A stretch of DNA of 64,000 nucleotides from Nocardioides jishulii (GTDB lineage: Bacteria > Actinomycetota > Actinomycetes > Propionibacteriales > Nocardioidaceae). The DNA is taken from assembly GCF_006007965.1 (NCBI RefSeq), contig NZ_CP040748.1:62001-126000 (forward strand), in the 5' to 3' direction. Under the pieces are notes generated by a model that was given only the letters and a program-made list of their open reading frames with translations, searched no databases and was not told the origin of the DNA. Positions 51,251-58,888 of this stretch are shown piece by piece. The stretch's first letter is position 1; each line of letters begins with the position of its first letter. The position numbers and the translations under genes are program-made.

Positions 51251-52774
51251 TCACCAAGGACTGGGCTTGTAGTCCTTCACGAAGCAGCCGTAGATGTCCT
51301 CGCCCTGCTCGCCCATGACGATCGGGTCGTAGACGCGCGCGGCACCGTCGACCAGGTCGAGCGGCGCGTGCCAGCCCTCCGCGGCGATCCGCAGCTTCTC
51401 CTGGTGCGGACGCTCGTCGGTGATCCAGCCGGTGTCGACGGCGGTCATCAGGATGTTGTCGGTCTCGAACATCTCGCCCGAGCTGGTGCGCGTCATCATG
51501 TTGAGCGCGGCCTTCGCCATGTTGGTGTGCGGGTGGCCCGGCCCCTTGTAGCGACGGGAGAACTGGCCCTCCATCGCCGAGACGTTGACGACGTACGCCC
51601 GCTTCGACTTCGCCCGGCGCGCGGCCTCGGCGAGCGAGGGGCGCAGGCGGCTGACGAGCAGGAACGGGGCGATCGAGTTGCACAGCTGCACCTCGAGGAG
51701 CTCCAGCGGGTCGACCTCGCCGACGGTCTGGGTCCACGAGTTGTTGGTCTGCACGTCGGGCAGCAGGCCGCCGGCGTCGAGCGCGGTCCCGGCGACGTGC
51801 GCCTCCAGGGAGGCCGAGCCAGCCTTCAGTGCGAGCGCCGTCAGCGAGGCCGCGTTGTGCGCGGCCAGGGCGGACTCCGCCGACTCGCCGTCGTGGTGAG
51901 CCACCGCGACGTCGGCCAGGGCGCCGGCGATCGCCGCCGGGTGCGCCTCGGAGATCCGGTCGAAGGCGACCATCTCCGGCAGCTCGATGTTCGTGGGCAG
52001 CGGCGCGAGCTCGCCCTCCTGCAGCGGGGCGTACGAGCCGGGGGAGCGGCGTACGGTCTGGCAGGCGTTGTTGATCAGGATGTCGAGCGGGCCCGAGGCG
52101 GCGACGTCGTCGGCCAGCGAGATCACCTGCGTGGGGTCACGCAGGTCGATGCCGACGACCTTGAGCCGGTGGATCCAGTCGCCCGAGTCCTCCATCGCGG
52201 AGAAGCGGCGCACCGCGTCCTTCGGGAAGCGGGTGGTGATGGTGGTGTGGGCGCCGTCGCGCAGCAGCCGCAACGCGATGTACATGCCGATCTTGGCGCG
52301 GCCACCGGTGAGCAGCGCGCGCTTGCCGGTGAGGTCGGTGCCCTGGTCGCGCTTGGCGTGGCTCATGGCCGCGCACTTGGGGCAGAGCCAGTGGTAGAAC
52401 GCGTCGACGAGGGTGAAGTCCTCCTTGCAGATGTAGCAGCCGCGCGCCGTGATCAGCTCACCCGCGAAGGCGCCCTTCGCCGTCGAGACCAGCGCGATGC
52501 CCGCGGTCTCGTCGTCGATCCGCATCGGCGAGCCGGTGGCGGTCTTCTCGATGATGTCCTGGTCGTGCTTGATGCGCTCCTGGCGGATCTCGGCGCGACG
52601 CGACTTCTTCACGAGCTTGTACATGTAGGACGCCTCGCGCTTCATGAGGCGTACGTCCGGGTGCTCGGGGCCCAGCGCCGGCAGCGCGCGGAGCACCTTG
52701 ATCGCCGTGGCCAGCTCGTCGGGGTCGATGCCTTCGACGACGGTGGTCTGATCGGGGTCGTGCTGTTCACTCAC
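51251..52774 (-). CDS. zinc-ribbon SDR-family oxidoreductase with altered active site
   Basis: 507 aa, twice the usual SDR. A helical N-terminus (about 1-95) and a zinc ribbon (CYIC near 113, CPKC near 132) precede the Rossmann domain, which starts ALLTGGRAKIGMYIA. NAC (LINNAC) and the Ser of NVSAMEG are present, but the catalytic Tyr of Y-x3-K is replaced: the site reads HTNMAK, with Thr at the Tyr position. A 90-residue insert interrupts the fold after the NAC motif. Oxidoreductase activity may need another residue or be lost. Confidence 0.85.
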   Translation of the reverse strand: MSEQHDPDQTTVVEGIDPDELATAIKVLRALPALGPEHPDVRLMKREASYMYKLVKKSRRAEIRQERIKHDQDIIEKTATGSPMRIDDETAGIALVSTAKGAFAGELITARGCYICKEDFTLVDAFYHWLCPKCAAMSHAKRDQGTDLTGKRALLTGGRAKIGMYIALRLLRDGAHTTITTRFPKDAVRRFSAMEDSGDWIHRLKVVGIDLRDPTQVISLADDVAASGPLDILINNACQTVRRSPGSYAPLQEGELAPLPTNIELPEMVAFDRISEAHPAAIAGALADVAVAHHDGESAESALAAHNAASLTALALKAGSASLEAHVAGTALDAGGLLPDVQTNNSWTQTVGEVDPLELLEVQLCNSIAPFLLVSRLRPSLAEAARRAKSKRAYVVNVSAMEGQFSRRYKGPGHPHTNMAKAALNMMTRTSSGEMFETDNILMTAVDTGWITDERPHQEKLRIAAEGWHAPLDLVDGAARVYDPIVMGEQGEDIYGCFVKDYKPSPW

Positions 52775-52846
52775 GCGGGGATTCTCCCACCGGTCGGGGC
52801 GAGAACCGATTCCTCGACGGGATGGTGTAGCGCTCGGCCGCGAGTG

Positions 52847-53632
52847 TCAGGGCACGCGTACGTGCGCCCGCTCGATCCCGGCGCGCACCAGCTCCTCGAC
52901 CAGGATCTCCTTGAACCTGGCCGCCATCGGATCCTCGATGGCGCCGTTGCAGTCGATGTAGAAGCCGGCGTCACCGCGCTCGTCGACCTTCACCTCGGAA
53001 AACCAGTCGGGGGTGTAGACGTCCTCCATCTCCGCGTCCACCACGTCCTCGTACACCCGCCCGTTGTCACCCACGAACGTCATCCGATAGGCGGCCTTCT
53101 CCAGGGCTGCGACCAGCACTTCACGCGGAGCGTCGGCCGTCACCACGATGCGCTCGTGGGAGCTCCACTCGGCGTCGCCGTAGACGTCGGCGTCGATGAC
53201 GATCCCGGGGTGTGGGTTCGGCGCCGGCTCAGCAGGCGGGGCGCCTCCGCCCATCGTCACCTGGTCGACCACCAGGCCGGGGAGCGTCCGGCGGAACGCC
53301 TCCGCGACCAGGTCCCGGCGCTCGGGGTCCTCGAACGACCTGTCGGTGACCAGCACGTTGCGTCCGTCGAGGAGGGTCCTGACCACCGCCCCGAACCGCC
53401 GGCTCGCGAAGGGGTCGGGGTCGTCGTCGAGGGGGTCCTGGTGGAAGCGGTCGACGAGCTGGCCCGGGCCGGGCTCCCCTCCCTCGAAGATCCCCTCGAC
53501 GAAGGCCCTGATCTGCTCCGGAGATCCGGCGACCGGACCCCACGCGATGACGAGAGTCCCAGCTGAGTCATGGCGGAATCCTGCCAGCGCCGATCTCCTC
53601 CCGCAGGAGGACGCGTCAGGTGCCCTCGGCAC
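52847..53632 (-). CDS. hypothetical protein
   Basis: 261 aa from GTG 53632; the true start is uncertain because the first 20 residues are Arg/Ser-rich and overlap the promoter of the divergent kinase gene. Conserved-looking core: TLVIAWGPVAGSPEQIRAFVEGIFEGGEPG, then WSSHERIVVTADAPREVLVAALEKAAYRMTF-type and a C-terminal VDERGDAGFYIDCNGAI. No family recognised and no signal or membrane segment seen. Confidence 0.6.
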   Translation of the reverse strand: MPRAPDASSCGRRSALAGFRHDSAGTLVIAWGPVAGSPEQIRAFVEGIFEGGEPGPGQLVDRFHQDPLDDDPDPFASRRFGAVVRTLLDGRNVLVTDRSFEDPERRDLVAEAFRRTLPGLVVDQVTMGGGAPPAEPAPNPHPGIVIDADVYGDAEWSSHERIVVTADAPREVLVAALEKAAYRMTFVGDNGRVYEDVVDAEMEDVYTPDWFSEVKVDERGDAGFYIDCNGAIEDPMAARFKEILVEELVRAGIERAHVRVP

Positions 53633-53633
53633 C

Positions 53634-53639
53634 TACGAT
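53634..53639 (+). promoter_or_regulatory. -10 element of NarL-type kinase gene
   Basis: TACGAT ends 6 bases before GTG 53646. Confidence 0.55.
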
Positions 53640-53645
53640 CACCGC

Positions 53646-54824
53646 GTGGAACCCCTGCAGCCCTGGACCCTCGGCCCGCGCGGTCGGCGATGGTTCGACG
53701 CGTTGCTCGTGCTGTCGTTGTCGGGGCTGGCCCTGTTCCACTGGGCGGTGGGCGAGCCGCTCAACGCGGTCGTGTCGCTGAGCCAGATCCTGCCCTTGTG
53801 GTGGCGCCGCACGCACGCCTCCCTGGTCTTCGGCGTGGTCGCCACCCTGAGCGCCGCCCAGGTGCTCGTCCTCGGCCTCCACGACCCGATCATCGGGCAG
53901 GTCGCCTTCCCGATCGCGGCCTACTCGGTCGGCCGCTGGGGCGGCCGGTGGGCTCGGCCCGTCAGCCTCGTGGTCACCCTGTGTGCCTGCCTGGTCGCGG
54001 GATGGGCGTGGAGCAGCTGGGCCGTGCCCGACGAGCGGCTGTCGTCGATGGTCGCTCCCGCCCTCAGCTGCGCGGGCATGGCGGTCTCCGCCTGGGCCCT
54101 CGGTGTCGCGGGTGGCCAGCGGGACCGCTTCGTACGCAGCCTCGTCGACCGCGCCGAGCAGGCCCGGGCCATGGCCGAGCGCGATGTTGCCCTGGCCGCC
54201 CAGGACGAGCGGGCACGGATCGCGCGCGAGATGCACGACGTGGTCGCCCACGGACTCTCGGTCATCGTGGTCCAGGCCGACGGCGCCCGGTACGCCGCCG
54301 CGCAGGATCCCGCCGTCGCCGTCCGCACACTCGGCACCATCGCCGACACCGGCCGGGCGTCCCTGACCGAGATGCGACGCCTGCTCGGACTGCTGCGCAC
54401 GGAGGAGTCGGGCGTACGCCCGCAGCCGCGCCTCGACGACGTGCCGCACCTCGTCGAGGAGGCAGAGGCCGCCGGCATGACGATCGAGGTGTCCCTTCCG
54501 CAGGAGTGGCCACTGGTGCCCGACGGCGTCGGGCTGGCGGCCTACCGGGTGGTGCAGGAGGCGCTCACCAACGTCCGCAAGCACGCCGGCCCGCAGGCCC
54601 GGGTGACGTTGGGCGTCACCGTCGACGACGCCGTGCGGATCCGGGTCACCGACGACGGCCGGGGAGCGGCCGGGGGAGGCCACGGCGCCCACGGATCCAC
54701 CGGTGCCGGCACCGGCCACGGCCTGGTCGGGATGCGCGAGCGGGTCGCCGTGCACGACGGCTCCATGAGCGCGGGACCCGCCGTCGGTGGTGGCTGGACC
54801 GTGAGTGCGAGGATCCCGCTGTGA
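53646..54824 (+). CDS. NarL/DesK-type sensor histidine kinase
   Basis: 392 aa. Four to five N-terminal helices (about 15-160) with short loops, so an intramembrane sensor. Coiled linker, then the HisKA_3 box EMHDVVAHGLSVI with phospho-His197, and an ATPase domain with NVRKHA, DDGRGA and GHGLVGMRERV. GTG 53646 is set by a -10 box; its stop overlaps the regulator GTG (GTGA). Probably controls the adjacent ABC exporter. Confidence 0.92.
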   Translation: MEPLQPWTLGPRGRRWFDALLVLSLSGLALFHWAVGEPLNAVVSLSQILPLWWRRTHASLVFGVVATLSAAQVLVLGLHDPIIGQVAFPIAAYSVGRWGGRWARPVSLVVTLCACLVAGWAWSSWAVPDERLSSMVAPALSCAGMAVSAWALGVAGGQRDRFVRSLVDRAEQARAMAERDVALAAQDERARIAREMHDVVAHGLSVIVVQADGARYAAAQDPAVAVRTLGTIADTGRASLTEMRRLLGLLRTEESGVRPQPRLDDVPHLVEEAEAAGMTIEVSLPQEWPLVPDGVGLAAYRVVQEALTNVRKHAGPQARVTLGVTVDDAVRIRVTDDGRGAAGGGHGAHGSTGAGTGHGLVGMRERVAVHDGSMSAGPAVGGGWTVSARIPL

Positions 54825-55522
54825 GTGAGCAGCACAGTGACCAGCACAGCGAGCAGATCAGGGTCTTCCTCGTCGACGACCAGCAGATGGTGCGCGCCGG
54901 CTTCCGGATGCTCGTCGACTCCCAGCCCGACATGGTCGTCGTCGGTGAGGCCGGCGACGGTGGCGAGGCCCTGGCCCAGCTCGCGGTGACCGGCACCGAC
55001 GTGGTCCTGATGGACGTCCGCATGCCCCGGATGGACGGGGTGGAGGCGACCCGGCGGCTCCTCGCCGCCCCGGACGCTCCCCGCGTCATCGTGCTCACCA
55101 CCTTCGACCTCGACGAGTACGCCTTCGCCGCGATCCGCGCGGGCGCCTCGGCGTTCCTGCTCAAGGACGCGACCCCGCCCGAGCTGCTCGGAGCCATCCG
55201 CTCGGTGCAGGCCGGCGATGCAGTGGTCGCGCCCAGCACCACGCGGCGCCTCCTGGACCACTTCGCCACCCTGCCCGAGGCGGGAGACGCCGCCGGGCCC
55301 GGCGCCGCGGACCACGAGCGGCTCGCCGACCTCACCGAGCGCGAGGTCGAGGTGCTCGGCCTGATCGCCCGCGGTCTCTCCAACCAGGAGATCGCCGCCC
55401 ACCTGGTCGTGGCCGAGACCACGGTCAAGACCCACGTCGGTCGCCTGCTCGCCAAGACGGCCTCGCGCGACCGCGTCCAGCTGGTCGTGCTCGCCTACGA
55501 GACCGGGCTCGTCACTCCCTGA
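54821..55522 (+). CDS. NarL/LuxR-type response regulator
   Basis: 233 aa. Receiver domain with VDDQ, phosphoacceptor Asp65 (VLMDVRMP) and Lys in FLLKDATPPE; C-terminal LuxR helix-turn-helix LTEREVEVLGLIARGLSNQEIAAHLVV. Translationally coupled to the kinase. A 16-base palindrome 44 bases downstream, before the ABC genes, is a candidate binding site. Confidence 0.95.
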   Translation: MSEQHSDQHSEQIRVFLVDDQQMVRAGFRMLVDSQPDMVVVGEAGDGGEALAQLAVTGTDVVLMDVRMPRMDGVEATRRLLAAPDAPRVIVLTTFDLDEYAFAAIRAGASAFLLKDATPPELLGAIRSVQAGDAVVAPSTTRRLLDHFATLPEAGDAAGPGAADHERLADLTEREVEVLGLIARGLSNQEIAAHLVVAETTVKTHVGRLLAKTASRDRVQLVVLAYETGLVTP

Positions 55523-55527
55523 GCTCG

Positions 55528-55550
55528 CGCCGCCCTGGGCCGTGGCGGCG
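55528..55550 (+). terminator. hairpin after the response regulator gene
   Basis: CGCCGCC / GGCGGCG, 7 bp with a 9-base loop, beginning 5 bases past the stop. No T-tract. Confidence 0.5.
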
Positions 55551-55565
55551 TGAGGAGTCGCGGCC

Positions 55566-55581
55566 TCCTCCCACGGGAGGA
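55566..55581. promoter_or_regulatory. palindrome upstream of the ABC exporter genes
   Basis: TCCTCCC-AC-GGGAGGA, perfect arms of 7. A related GTGGGAGGA occurs at about 55615. Candidate site for the adjacent response regulator. Confidence 0.45.
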
Positions 55582-55682
55582 CGAGCCGCCGCGCGTGAGC
55601 CGTGGCGTACGACCGTGGGAGGACCCGCAGATCGGCCCGCGGTCCGACGCGGTGGGGCACCCGTGGCGACGAGGCTGGTGCC

Positions 55683-56459
55683 ATGAGCACAACCACCACT
55701 TCTTCCCCTTCCCTGCCCGCCTCGGGCGACGGCGTCCGCCTCGCGGCGCGCGCCACCGGCCTGACCAAGACCTACGGCCGGGGCGACAACGTCGTGCACG
55801 CCCTGCGCGGCGTCGACCTGGAGGTCCCGCGCGGACGCTTCACCGCGATCATGGGCCCGTCCGGCTCCGGCAAGTCGACGCTGATGCACTGCCTGGCCGG
55901 CCTCGACGCCGTCACCTCCGGTGACGTCGAGGTCGCGGGTCGTCGGCTCACCGGCCTCGACGACACCGCGCTGACGCTCTTCCGCCGCGAGCACATCGGC
56001 TTCGTCTTCCAGGCGTTCAACCTGTTGCCGATGCTCACTGCCGGGCAGAACATCCTGCTCCCGCTCGAGCTGGCCGGCCGTGCCGTCGACCGTGAGCGCT
56101 ACGAGGCGGTCGTGGAGCTCCTCGGCCTCGGCGAGCGGATCGGTCACCGACCCAGCGAGCTCTCCGGCGGTCAGCAGCAGCGTGTGGCGATCGCCCGCGC
56201 CCTGGTGGCCGACCCGGCGATCGTCTTCGCCGACGAGCCCACGGGCAACCTCGACTCCGACGCCAGCGCCGAGGTGCTCGGCCACCTGCGTCGCAGCGTC
56301 CACGAGGGCGGGATGACGGTCGTGATGGTCACCCACGACCTCGAGGCGGCGGCCTACGCCGACGACGTCGTCGTGCTCCACGACGGGGCGATCTCGGCCC
56401 ACCTGGTCGAGCCGGACGTCGACCAGCTCACCGCCGCGCTGCGCCGACGGGTCGCCTGA
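55683..56459 (+). CDS. MacB/LolD-type ABC transporter ATP-binding protein
   Basis: 258 aa. Walker A GPSGSGKST (about 57), Q-loop VFQAFNLLPMLT, signature LSGGQQQR, Walker B VFADEPTGNLD and H-loop His in VTHD. The LLPMLTAGQN and PTGNLD features place it with the MacB/LolD/FtsE group that powers FtsX-type permeases. Stop overlaps the permease ATG (TGATG). It probably exports a peptide or lipophilic compound or senses envelope stress with the kinase upstream. Confidence 0.93.
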   Translation: MSTTTTSSPSLPASGDGVRLAARATGLTKTYGRGDNVVHALRGVDLEVPRGRFTAIMGPSGSGKSTLMHCLAGLDAVTSGDVEVAGRRLTGLDDTALTLFRREHIGFVFQAFNLLPMLTAGQNILLPLELAGRAVDRERYEAVVELLGLGERIGHRPSELSGGQQQRVAIARALVADPAIVFADEPTGNLDSDASAEVLGHLRRSVHEGGMTVVMVTHDLEAAAYADDVVVLHDGAISAHLVEPDVDQLTAALRRRVA

Positions 56460-58888
56460 TGCGCACCGTCCTGCTCGCCTCGCTGAGGCACAACAGTCGT
56501 CGCTACGTCGCCAGCGCGCTCGCCGTGATCATCGGCGTCGCCTTCATCGTCACCACCGAGGGGCTCGCCGGGGCGCTGCGCAGCGGCATGACTGCCGACC
56601 TCGGTCAGCCCTACGCTGCCACCGACCACGTCGTCCAGGTCAGCTCCACCGCGGAGGTGGAGGCGCTGCTCGCGGCTGCGGAGAAGGGCGGGTTCGCGGC
56701 CCGGCCGGACGCCATGAGCTGGGGAGAGGCGACCTACGGCGAGAGCCGTCGTGAGGCGAGCCTCGGCGTCGCCCCCACCGACCCGCAGCTGCAGTGGCAG
56801 CCGCTCGTCGACGGCACCTTCCCGACCCGCGCCGGCGAGGCCCTGGTCGACGAACGGGTCGCCGCAGCCACGGGCGTCTCCGTGGGCGACGACGTGGTCG
56901 TCCGCAGCGGCGGCGCCCCTGTCACCGTCTCGGTCATCGGCGTCGCCGAGGCGGCGGTCGGGGTCGGCAGCGACCTCTACCTGACGTGGGAGGACCTGCG
57001 CGCCTTCGACCCGTACGTCCCTGTCGTGCTGTGGGACGGCCCGGTCGCGGTGGCCGAGCGTACGGTCGACGACCCGTTCGTCCGCTCCTCCCAGGAGTAC
57101 GTCGCCGAGCTCCAGTCCGACGTCACCAAGGGCGTCGACGTGATCGCCCTCCTGGTCGCCTTCTTCGCCGCCATCGCCCTGGGGGTGGCCGTGCTGGTCA
57201 TCGCCAACACCTTTGCGATCCTCTTCGCCCAGCGCGCCCGCGACTTCGCGCTGCTGCGCTGCGTCGGGGTCACCCGGGCCCAGCTGCGACGCTCGATCCG
57301 GGTCGAGGCGCTCACCCTCGGCGTCGTCTCCTCCGCGCTCGGCCTGGCCATCGGCGTCGGCCTCTCCTTCGCCATCGCGGCCCTGGTGGGCAGCCGCTGG
57401 GCCGAGTTCGGCGCCCCCGGCTTCCGCTGGTGGTGGGTCGTCGGCGCGGCCGTCTTCGGCGTGCTGGTGAGCGTGGTGGCGGCCTGGCTGCCGACCCGGG
57501 CCGCGACCCGCGTCGCGCCGCTGGCCGCCCTGCGCCCCGCGGAGATGTGGGACGCCCGCAGCAACGCGGGCCGCGTACGCCTCGGCTCGGGGGCGCTGCT
57601 CATCGTCATCGGCAGCGTGCTCCTGGCCCGTGCCGTGCAGCTCAGCGAGGAGAGCGTCCAGCTCGTCCGGATGGTCGCCGGAGGCGGCGCCTTCTTCGTC
57701 GGCGTCCTGCTCCTCGGTCCGGTGGTCGTGCCGGCCCTGGTCCGCCTCGCGGGCTGGCTCACCGCCCGCGGCTCCGGCGCCCTGGTCGCCGGGCTGGCTG
57801 CCTCCAACGCGGCGCGCAACCCGCGGCGTACGGCCACGACCACCGCCTCGTTGATGGTGGGCGTGACACTGACCGTCGCCATGGTGACCGGTCTGGGGGT
57901 CATCTCGGAGGCGATGGATGTCGAGAACGACCTCGCCTACCCGATCGACGCGATCGCCGTGGTCGAGGGCGCCGCTCCCCTGGACGAGGCGGGCGTCGAG
58001 GCGGTGCGCGACCTCGACGAGGTCGACGCCGTGCTCGAGCTGCCCGGCGTCATGGGCTCGGTGGCCGGCATCGAGGTGCCGGTGGTCGGCCTCGGCACCG
58101 ACCGGTCGGTGATGCGGAGCACCGAGCGTGACCCGCACGCCACCAACGAGGCAGTCGTCCCGTGGTCGGTGGCCCTGGAGCTGCCCGACGCCGAGAACGA
58201 CCGGCTGAACTCCGAGGGAGTCGTCGACGTCCGCGTCGGCGGACGCACCCACCGGGTGAGCGCCACGGTGAGCAGCCAGTACGGCGACGCGATCCTGGTC
58301 AAGGAGTCGACGCTGCGCGACTGGGGCGTCGACGAGGACGCCGAGACCCGCGCCCTGTGGGTCCGCGCCACCGAGGGTGCCGACGCCGGCGACCTGGAGA
58401 CGGGACTGGCCCGGGCCACGTCGGCCGTGCCGACCGCGATCGGTGTCGAGTACTCCGACCGGCAGTGGGTGGAGAAGCAGCTGGTCGTCATCACCGCAGC
58501 CGTGATCGGCCTGCTCTCGATCGGGATCGTCATCGCACTGATCGGCATCGTCAACACGCTGGGACTGTCGGTGCTGGAGCGCACCCGCGAGAACGCGCTG
58601 CTCCGGGCGATGGGTCTGACCCGGCGCCAGCTGCGGCGGGTGCTCGCCGTCGAGGGAGCGCTGCTCGCCGGGGTGGCGTCGTTGCTCGGGAGCGCGGTGG
58701 GGCTCTTCTTCGCCTGGGTGGGCGTGAAGGTGGTCGTGGCCGGGATGATCGACCACACCTTCTCGGTGGCGGTGCTGCCGGTCGTGGGGGTGCTCGTCGC
58801 GGCGCTCGCCTTCGGTGCGCTGGCCAGCGTGCTGCCGGCCCGCAAGGCGGCGCGGATCAGCCCTGCGGAGGGCCTGACCGCTCAGTGA
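56459..58888 (+). CDS. FtsX/MacB-type ABC permease
   Basis: 809 aa. Duplicated FtsX architecture: N-terminal helix, a large extracytoplasmic domain (about 50-220), three helices with the cytoplasmic FALLRCVGVTRAQLRRSIR coupling segment, two more helices, a second extracytoplasmic domain, and a closing FtsX unit with LLRAMGLTRRQLRRVL. No other subunit is needed. Its last 32 bases overlap the convergent transporter gene. Confidence 0.93.
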   Translation: MRTVLLASLRHNSRRYVASALAVIIGVAFIVTTEGLAGALRSGMTADLGQPYAATDHVVQVSSTAEVEALLAAAEKGGFAARPDAMSWGEATYGESRREASLGVAPTDPQLQWQPLVDGTFPTRAGEALVDERVAAATGVSVGDDVVVRSGGAPVTVSVIGVAEAAVGVGSDLYLTWEDLRAFDPYVPVVLWDGPVAVAERTVDDPFVRSSQEYVAELQSDVTKGVDVIALLVAFFAAIALGVAVLVIANTFAILFAQRARDFALLRCVGVTRAQLRRSIRVEALTLGVVSSALGLAIGVGLSFAIAALVGSRWAEFGAPGFRWWWVVGAAVFGVLVSVVAAWLPTRAATRVAPLAALRPAEMWDARSNAGRVRLGSGALLIVIGSVLLARAVQLSEESVQLVRMVAGGGAFFVGVLLLGPVVVPALVRLAGWLTARGSGALVAGLAASNAARNPRRTATTTASLMVGVTLTVAMVTGLGVISEAMDVENDLAYPIDAIAVVEGAAPLDEAGVEAVRDLDEVDAVLELPGVMGSVAGIEVPVVGLGTDRSVMRSTERDPHATNEAVVPWSVALELPDAENDRLNSEGVVDVRVGGRTHRVSATVSSQYGDAILVKESTLRDWGVDEDAETRALWVRATEGADAGDLETGLARATSAVPTAIGVEYSDRQWVEKQLVVITAAVIGLLSIGIVIALIGIVNTLGLSVLERTRENALLRAMGLTRRQLRRVLAVEGALLAGVASLLGSAVGLFFAWVGVKVVVAGMIDHTFSVAVLPVVGVLVAALAFGALASVLPARKAARISPAEGLTAQ

